NCBI GenBank assembly: GCA_937912125.1
Contig: CALDOK010000124.1
Location: 1-56,016 of the forward strand
Length of the DNA: 56,016 bases
Source: an uncultured Pseudomonadota bacterium
GTDB lineage: Bacteria; Myxococcota_A; UBA796; JAFGLY01
Reading direction: 5' to 3'
The notes under the pieces are model-generated. The model did not search any database and had not been told where the DNA came from. It saw only the letters and a program-made list of their open reading frames with translations. Within the stretch, counting starts at the first letter, position 1; each line of letters starts with the position of its first letter. The position numbers were made by a program, and so were the translations under genes. Positions 51,851 through 56,016 of the stretch are shown one piece after another.

Positions 51851-52461
51851 GCTACCAAGACGATCTGGTTCGCTTGCTCGTCGACGCAGGTGCCCTGCGC
51901 TTCGGGGAGTTCACCCTCAAGTCGGGGGCCAGCTCCCCCTTCTTCGTCAACCTGGGAGACGTGGCCACCGGCCACCAGCTCGCGGGGCTCGGCGTCATCA
52001 TGGCCCAGGCCCTGGACGACCACTTCCCCCTCTGCAACCACCTGTTCGGCCCGGCCTACAAGGGCATCGTGATGGTCAGCGCCATCGCCCAGGCCGCCAG
52101 CCTCGAGCTGCACAAGGACCTGCCCTTCTTCTACGACCGCAAGGAGCGCAAGGCCCACGGCGAAGGCGGCAGCTTCGTGGGCAAGCTGCCCGTGGACGGC
52201 GACCGGGTGGTGGTCATCGACGATGTGTACAGCTCGGGAGGCACCAAGGTCGAGGCGGTCAAGATGATCGACCAGACCTTCGGCATGCGTCCCATGGGCA
52301 TCCTGGTAGCCGTGGACCGACGGCCCAGGGGCGTGGCCCTCGACCCCGCCCTGCCCCCCATGGCGTCCATCGTGGACCTGCCCTTCCTGGTGGACTGGCT
52401 GGCCCGCAACGAACCGGCCCACGTGGGCTCGGTGCTGCGTTTCTACGAGGAGGGTGCATGA
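51847..52461 (+). CDS. pyrE: orotate phosphoribosyltransferase
   Basis: A 204-residue type I phosphoribosyltransferase making OMP. The family start K-S-G-A-S-S-P-F-F, G-P-A-Y-K-G-I, F-F-Y-D-R-K-E-R-K-A-H-G and the PRPP loop V-V-V-I-D-D-V-Y-S-S-G-G-T-K are clear. The length is normal. It has ATGA overlaps on both sides (pyrC and pyrF). Confidence 0.95.
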   Translation: MSYQDDLVRLLVDAGALRFGEFTLKSGASSPFFVNLGDVATGHQLAGLGVIMAQALDDHFPLCNHLFGPAYKGIVMVSAIAQAASLELHKDLPFFYDRKERKAHGEGGSFVGKLPVDGDRVVVIDDVYSSGGTKVEAVKMIDQTFGMRPMGILVAVDRRPRGVALDPALPPMASIVDLPFLVDWLARNEPAHVGSVLRFYEEGA

Positions 52462-53156
52462 GCGCCAAGACCTGGAGCATCATCCCCGCCCTGGATGTCA
52501 CCGAGCTGGACGCGATGGTCCGCGTGGTGCGCGCCCTGGGCGACCATCCCTTTGTGCACGGCTTCAAGCTGGGCTTCTCCATGGGGCTCACCCACGGGCT
52601 GCCCCGGGCAGTGGAGGCTATCCGCGCCCACAGCGACAAGCCGGTGATCTACGACCACCAGAAGGCCGCCACCGACATCCCCGCCACCGGCGCCCTGTTC
52701 GCGCGGGTGATGGCCCACGCCGGCATCGACGAGGTGATCCTCTTCCCCCAGGCGGGGCCTGTCACCTTGCGTGCCTGGATCGAGGCCCTGCACGAGCAAG
52801 GGCGCAAGGTGATCGTGGGCGGCGCCATGACCCACCCGGGCTACCTGGACCGCGAGGGAGGCTTCCTGCTGGATGCCGCACCCGAGCGCATGTACGGCAT
52901 CGCCCGCGAAGCCGGAGTGCGCGCCTTCGTCATGCCCCTGACCAAGCCGGACGTGGCCCAGGCGGCGGCCCTCGCGGCCGGCCTCGAGCCCGACATGGAG
53001 TACTACTCCCCCGGCTACGGCAGCCAGGGGGGCGACCCGGCCAGGTTCCCCTTCTTCCAGCGCCACCACGTCATCGTAGGCCGTGCCTTGCTGGGCGCCG
53101 ACGACCCGGCGGCCTGGGTGGACGCCCAGCGGGCGCTGCTGGAGGCCATCGTATGA
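52458..53156 (+). CDS. pyrF: orotidine 5'-phosphate decarboxylase, divergent motif
   Basis: A 232-residue TIM-barrel decarboxylase giving UMP. K-L-G-F near residue 38 matches the first active-site Lys, and P-G-Y-G-S-Q-G-G-D plus V-G-R-A-L-L match the phosphate-binding end. The catalytic motif is Y-D-H-Q-K-A-A-T-D-I-P: Asp66, Lys69 and Asp73. The usual spacing is D-x-K-x-x-D, so this is a variant. Operon position after pyrE makes OMP decarboxylase the best call; a related HUMPS-family sugar-phosphate enzyme is the alternative. It overlaps pyrE and pyrB by four bases each. Confidence 0.85.
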   Translation: MSAKTWSIIPALDVTELDAMVRVVRALGDHPFVHGFKLGFSMGLTHGLPRAVEAIRAHSDKPVIYDHQKAATDIPATGALFARVMAHAGIDEVILFPQAGPVTLRAWIEALHEQGRKVIVGGAMTHPGYLDREGGFLLDAAPERMYGIAREAGVRAFVMPLTKPDVAQAAALAAGLEPDMEYYSPGYGSQGGDPARFPFFQRHHVIVGRALLGADDPAAWVDAQRALLEAIV

Positions 53157-54073
53157 AGCGCGATCTCATCTCCATCAACGACCTGTCCCGGGACGACATC
53201 GAGCGCTACCTGGCTCAGGCCGCTGCCATCGAGCATGTGCCTCGCCGCGAGAAGCTGGACATCCTGCGGGGCCAGATCCTGCTCGAGATGTTCTTCGAGC
53301 CCTCCACCCGCACCAAGCTGTCCTTCGAGGCAGCCATGCGACGCCTGGGCGGCGACGTGATGGGCTTCTCGGATGTCTCCACCACCTCGGTCAAGAAGGG
53401 CGAGTCCTTCCTCGACACCATCCACACCGTCGAGAACTACGCCGACATCATGGTGATCCGGCACTCCCAGGAGGGCGCCGCTCGCCTGGCCGCCGAGGCC
53501 AGCCGCCTGCCCGTGCTCAACGCGGGCGACGGCACCAACCAGCACCCCACCCAGACCTTGCTGGACATGTACACCATCCAGAAGTTCTTCGGCCGGGTGC
53601 GGGACCTCAAGATCTGCCTGGCGGGCGACCTGCGCTACTCCCGCACGGTCTACTCGCTGCTCAAGACCCTGATGATGTTCGAGGGCAACGAGTTCCTGCT
53701 CTGTTCCCCCGAGAGCCTGCGGGTGCCCGAGTACCTCAAGTACGACAGCGATGGCCGCCGCCAGTCCTTCGTCGAGACCGACGATCTGGCAGCGGCGGTG
53801 CGCAACTGCGACGTGCTCTACGTCACGCGCATCCAGAAGGAGCGCTTCGCCGACATCGTCGAGTACGAGAAGGTCAAGAACATCTTCGAGCTGGACGCCT
53901 CCATGCTCGAGGGCGCGAGGCCCCACATGAAGGTCCTCCACCCGCTGCCGCGGGTCAACGAGATCAAGCCCGACGTCGATGTCACGCCCCACGCCGGCTA
54001 CTTCGAGCAGGTCGGCAACGGCATGATCATGCGACAGGCCGTCCTGATGCACCACCTGGGGGTGACGCTGTGA
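53153..54073 (+). CDS. pyrB: aspartate carbamoyltransferase catalytic subunit
   Basis: A 306-residue catalytic chain of ATCase, close to the E. coli length. The carbamoyl-phosphate site F-F-E-P-S-T-R-T-K-L-S-F-E, the H-P-T-Q-T-L-L-D-M-Y block, and the late H-P-L-P-R-V-N-E-I aspartate-binding block are all present. It overlaps pyrF by four bases. Together with pyrI it should form the regulated dodecameric enzyme. An unusual 169-base gap follows. Confidence 0.95.
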   Translation: MKRDLISINDLSRDDIERYLAQAAAIEHVPRREKLDILRGQILLEMFFEPSTRTKLSFEAAMRRLGGDVMGFSDVSTTSVKKGESFLDTIHTVENYADIMVIRHSQEGAARLAAEASRLPVLNAGDGTNQHPTQTLLDMYTIQKFFGRVRDLKICLAGDLRYSRTVYSLLKTLMMFEGNEFLLCSPESLRVPEYLKYDSDGRRQSFVETDDLAAAVRNCDVLYVTRIQKERFADIVEYEKVKNIFELDASMLEGARPHMKVLHPLPRVNEIKPDVDVTPHAGYFEQVGNGMIMRQAVLMHHLGVTL

Positions 54074-54242
54074 TGGCAGCACCTCCCAGGCGCACTGTCC
54101 AACTCGCGCGGCTTGCCAGCCACACCCCTCCCGGCGCGGCCTCCCCTCGACGTGGCTCCGCCACGCCTTCACCGAGTCTACATCCGGCAGGAGCGCGCCT
54201 TTCGGCGCCGGGCTTCGTCGGTCACCACCCCTGGGAGGCGCG
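54074..54242 (+). promoter_or_regulatory. 169-base gap between pyrB and pyrI with small hairpins
   Basis: This is the only sizeable gap inside the superoperon. It can form CGTGGC-TCC-GCCACG (54151-54165) and GCGCC-TTTC-GGCGC (54195-54208); no T-run follows either. No credible gene is seen. It may hold an internal promoter, a processing site or an attenuator for pyrI-pyrD-pyrK, or simply be the scar of a lost gene. Confidence 0.4.
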
Positions 54243-54749
54243 ATGAACCCGTCCAACCAGCACCTGCTGATCCCCAAGATCGAGTCCGGCGTGGTCATCG
54301 ACCACATCACCGCCGGCCACGGCCCACGGATCGTGGAGATCATCCACGCCCACCCCGGCCTCGAGAAGGCCATGGTCAGCCTGGGGCTCAACTACGGCAG
54401 CACCAAGCAGGGCCTCAAGGACATGGTCAAGGTTCACGACCATCCCCTGCCCGCCGCCGTGCTCGAGCAGATCGCGCTGGTCTCCCCCGGCGTGACCATC
54501 AAGCGCGTCGAGGGCTTCGAGGTCATCGAGCGCATCGTGCTGCAGCCGCCGCGCACCATCCTGGGCATGGGCCAGTGCCGCAACCCCAACTGCGTCACCA
54601 ACACCGAAGGCGCCGTCACCACCCGCTTCGTGGCGGTGGACCCCAAGGCCCTGAAGTTCCGCTGCTGCTTCTGCGAGCGGGTGTTCAGGCTGCGTGACAT
54701 GCAGTTCGTGCTGCCCCGATCGGCCTGGCGCAAGGGCTGCCCGCGGTGA
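54243..54749 (+). CDS. pyrI: aspartate carbamoyltransferase regulatory subunit
   Basis: A 168-residue regulatory chain. The N-terminal allosteric domain has G-V-V-I-D-H-I-T-A-G and L-G-L-N-Y-G-S. The C-terminal zinc domain has C-R-N-P-N-C and C-C-F-C, the C-x4-C plus C-x2-C pattern that binds zinc and joins the PyrB trimers. PyrI lets CTP and ATP control the pathway. It is common in enterobacteria and archaea but patchy elsewhere. GGGAGG lies just before the ATG. It overlaps pyrD by four bases. Confidence 0.93.
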   Translation: MNPSNQHLLIPKIESGVVIDHITAGHGPRIVEIIHAHPGLEKAMVSLGLNYGSTKQGLKDMVKVHDHPLPAAVLEQIALVSPGVTIKRVEGFEVIERIVLQPPRTILGMGQCRNPNCVTNTEGAVTTRFVAVDPKALKFRCCFCERVFRLRDMQFVLPRSAWRKGCPR

Positions 54750-55672
54750 GCGCGGTCTCCCTCGCCACCACCCTGGCCGGGGTCCGGCTCGAGCGGCCCT
54801 TCGTGCTGGCTTCGGGCATCCTGGGAGTCTCGGCCTCGTCCATGGCCTACGCCGTAGACCGCGGCGCTGGGGCCGTGACCACCAAGTCCGTGGCCTGGGA
54901 TCCTCGCAAGGGCCACGCCAACCCCGTGGTGGCCCCCTTCGAGCATGGCCTGCTCAACGCCGTGGGCCTGTCGGGTCCCGGCGCGTCGTTCATGGCTCGT
55001 GAGATCGCAGCTTTCCGCGCCCGCTGCGACGCGCCCATCATCGCGTCGGTCTTCGGTGCCAGCCCCGAGGAGTTCGCCCGGGTCACGGTGGAGCTCGCCA
55101 AGGCCGCGCCCCACATGATCGAGGTCAACGTCAGCTGCCCCAACGTCAGCTCCGAGTTCGGCGTGCCGTTCTCGGCCGATCCCGTGGCCACCGCCGAGAT
55201 CACCCGGGCCGCGGTGGAGGCCGCCGGGGGCATCCCCGTGGCCACCAAGCTGAGCTTCCACTGCCCCTCGCTGGCGGTCATGGCGCGGGCCTGTGAACAG
55301 GCTGGGGCTTCGGCCCTCACCGCCATCAACACCATCGGCCCCGGCATCGTCATCGAGCCTGGCTTCCGCAAGCCCGTGCTCACCAACACCATCGGCGGCG
55401 TGTCGGGCCCGGCCATCCTGCCCTTGGCCGTGCGTGCCGTGTGGGAGATCCGCGGCGCCTGCACGCTCCCCATCATCGGCACCGGCGGGGTAGAGACCCT
55501 GGACGGCGCCCTGCAGGTGCTCATGGCCGGGGCCTCGGCCGTGGGTGTGGGCACCGGGCTGTGGCGCCAGGGTGCCGGCTTGTTGGACGAGCTGAACCGC
55601 GCGCTCGAGGCCTGGCTGGAGCACGAAGGCTGCACATCGATCACCGAGATCATCGGGGTGGCCCGTGCGTGA
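54746..55672 (+). CDS. pyrD: dihydroorotate dehydrogenase B, catalytic subunit
   Basis: A 308-residue FMN enzyme oxidising dihydroorotate to orotate. E-V-N-V-S-C-P-N-V with the active Cys places it in class 1, and the pyrK neighbour in class 1B (NAD-linked). I-I-G-T-G-G-V-E and V-G-V-G-T-G-L bind the FMN phosphate. It starts with GTG overlapping the pyrI stop (GTGA) and overlaps pyrK by eight bases. The partner choice means electrons go to NAD rather than directly to quinone. Confidence 0.92.
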   Translation: MSAVSLATTLAGVRLERPFVLASGILGVSASSMAYAVDRGAGAVTTKSVAWDPRKGHANPVVAPFEHGLLNAVGLSGPGASFMAREIAAFRARCDAPIIASVFGASPEEFARVTVELAKAAPHMIEVNVSCPNVSSEFGVPFSADPVATAEITRAAVEAAGGIPVATKLSFHCPSLAVMARACEQAGASALTAINTIGPGIVIEPGFRKPVLTNTIGGVSGPAILPLAVRAVWEIRGACTLPIIGTGGVETLDGALQVLMAGASAVGVGTGLWRQGAGLLDELNRALEAWLEHEGCTSITEIIGVARA

Positions 55673-56016
55673 GATCCCCACCATGGGCCACCGCGCCCAG
55701 CCCATCCTGCGCGTCATCCAGCACGGCCCCGACACCCGCAGCTTCGTGCTGCCCGCCCCCTTCCCGGCCTCCCAGCCCGGCCAGTTCGTCTTCGCCTGGC
55801 TGCCAGGGCTGGGCGAGAAGCCCTTCAGCATCTCCGAGCAGCACGCGGGCGAGGTGGAGCTCACGGTCAAGGCCCTGGGCCCCTTCTCCCGGGCCATGAT
55901 GTCCCTGGCGCCCGGCGACAAGCTGGGCCTGCGCGGTCCCTACGGCTCGGCCTTCGACCTGTCCGGCCCCGCGGTGCTGCTGGGCGGCGGCATCGGCATC
56001 GCCCCCATCCGCTTCC
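55665..56016 (+). CDS. pyrK: dihydroorotate dehydrogenase B electron-transfer subunit, 3' end outside window
   Basis: The first 117 codons of PyrK, the FAD/[2Fe-2S] subunit that passes electrons from PyrD to NAD. The ferredoxin-reductase-like FAD domain is visible: G-Q-F-V-F-A-W, E-K-P-F-S-I-S, G-L-R-G-P-Y-G-S-A-F and the start of the nucleotide domain L-L-G-G-G-I-G-I-A-P. GTG 55665 overlaps pyrD by eight bases; ATG 55683 is an alternative. The Cys residues of the 2Fe-2S cluster would lie beyond the window. Confidence 0.9.
   Translation, partial: MREIPTMGHRAQPILRVIQHGPDTRSFVLPAPFPASQPGQFVFAWLPGLGEKPFSISEQHAGEVELTVKALGPFSRAMMSLAPGDKLGLRGPYGSAFDLSGPAVLLGGGIGIAPIRF

Noticed and set aside
51741..52457. 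Upstream extension of pyrF
   Set aside because: This open frame is a shadow through pyrC and pyrE; the TIM barrel begins at the ATG at 52458.
1..56016. Signs of recent horizontal transfer (IS elements, integrases, tRNA junctions)
   Set aside because: None were found; composition looks uniform apart from short intergenic regions.

Overview
The window is a GC-rich, gene-dense bacterial chromosome segment with 42 supported protein genes. I found no rRNA, tRNA, CRISPR array, IS element or prophage. Several signs point to Myxococcota or a close relative: secreted proteins with MopE-type Asp/Gly/Cys repeats, two C-termini of the MYXO-CTERM kind (short Cys motif, hydrophobic helix, Arg tail), and many lipoproteins with Asp/Thr-rich linkers. 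This assignment is an inference from style, not from a marker gene.

Region 1 (1-8478) is a surface/secretion block. It holds a partial giant MopE-repeat protein with nearly identical 138-bp tandem repeats, two lipoproteins that join MopE repeats to a parallel beta-helix, a gingipain-like C25 peptidase, a two-LysM lipoprotein followed by a strong terminator, and a GH105-type lipoprotein.

Region 2 (8482-15382) is a polyphosphate island. SixA-like phosphatase, Ppx/GppA and PPK1 lie on the plus strand. A CHAD protein, a 38-residue Cys-pair protein and a two-domain PPK2 (polyphosphate:AMP phosphotransferase type) lie on the minus strand. Synthesis, hydrolysis, use and probably binding of polyphosphate are all represented.

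Region 3 (15481-24581) contains genes of unknown role: a coiled-coil protein and its overlapping partner on the plus strand, convergent with a minus-strand set of a lipoprotein alpha/beta hydrolase, an intact Hsp90-like (GHKL) ATPase and a 1131-residue protein that starts with a degenerate Hsp90-like domain. This is the best candidate for an undescribed system.

Region 4 (24715-33093) carries envelope and accessory genes: a lipoprotein, an outer-membrane barrel protein, an RdhA/QueG-like iron-sulfur protein overlapping a DTW-domain tRNA-modifying enzyme, a neutral ceramidase-like lipoprotein, an SRPBCC protein and a dolichol-kinase-like membrane protein.

Region 5 (33446-56016 and beyond) is a 19-cistron nucleotide superoperon: guaB-purA-purM-purSL-purQ-purH-purCE-purB-purD-purN-purF-guaA-pyrC-pyrE-pyrF-pyrB-pyrI-pyrD-pyrK. 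It encodes every step from PRPP to AMP and GMP and every step from carbamoyl phosphate to UMP; only carAB is not seen. Most junctions overlap or are separated by a few bases. purCE resembles animal PAICS (PurC plus class II PurE, so no PurK is needed), and GuaA is the long form seen in animals. A 352-bp leader precedes guaB and can fold a hairpin over its ribosome-binding site.
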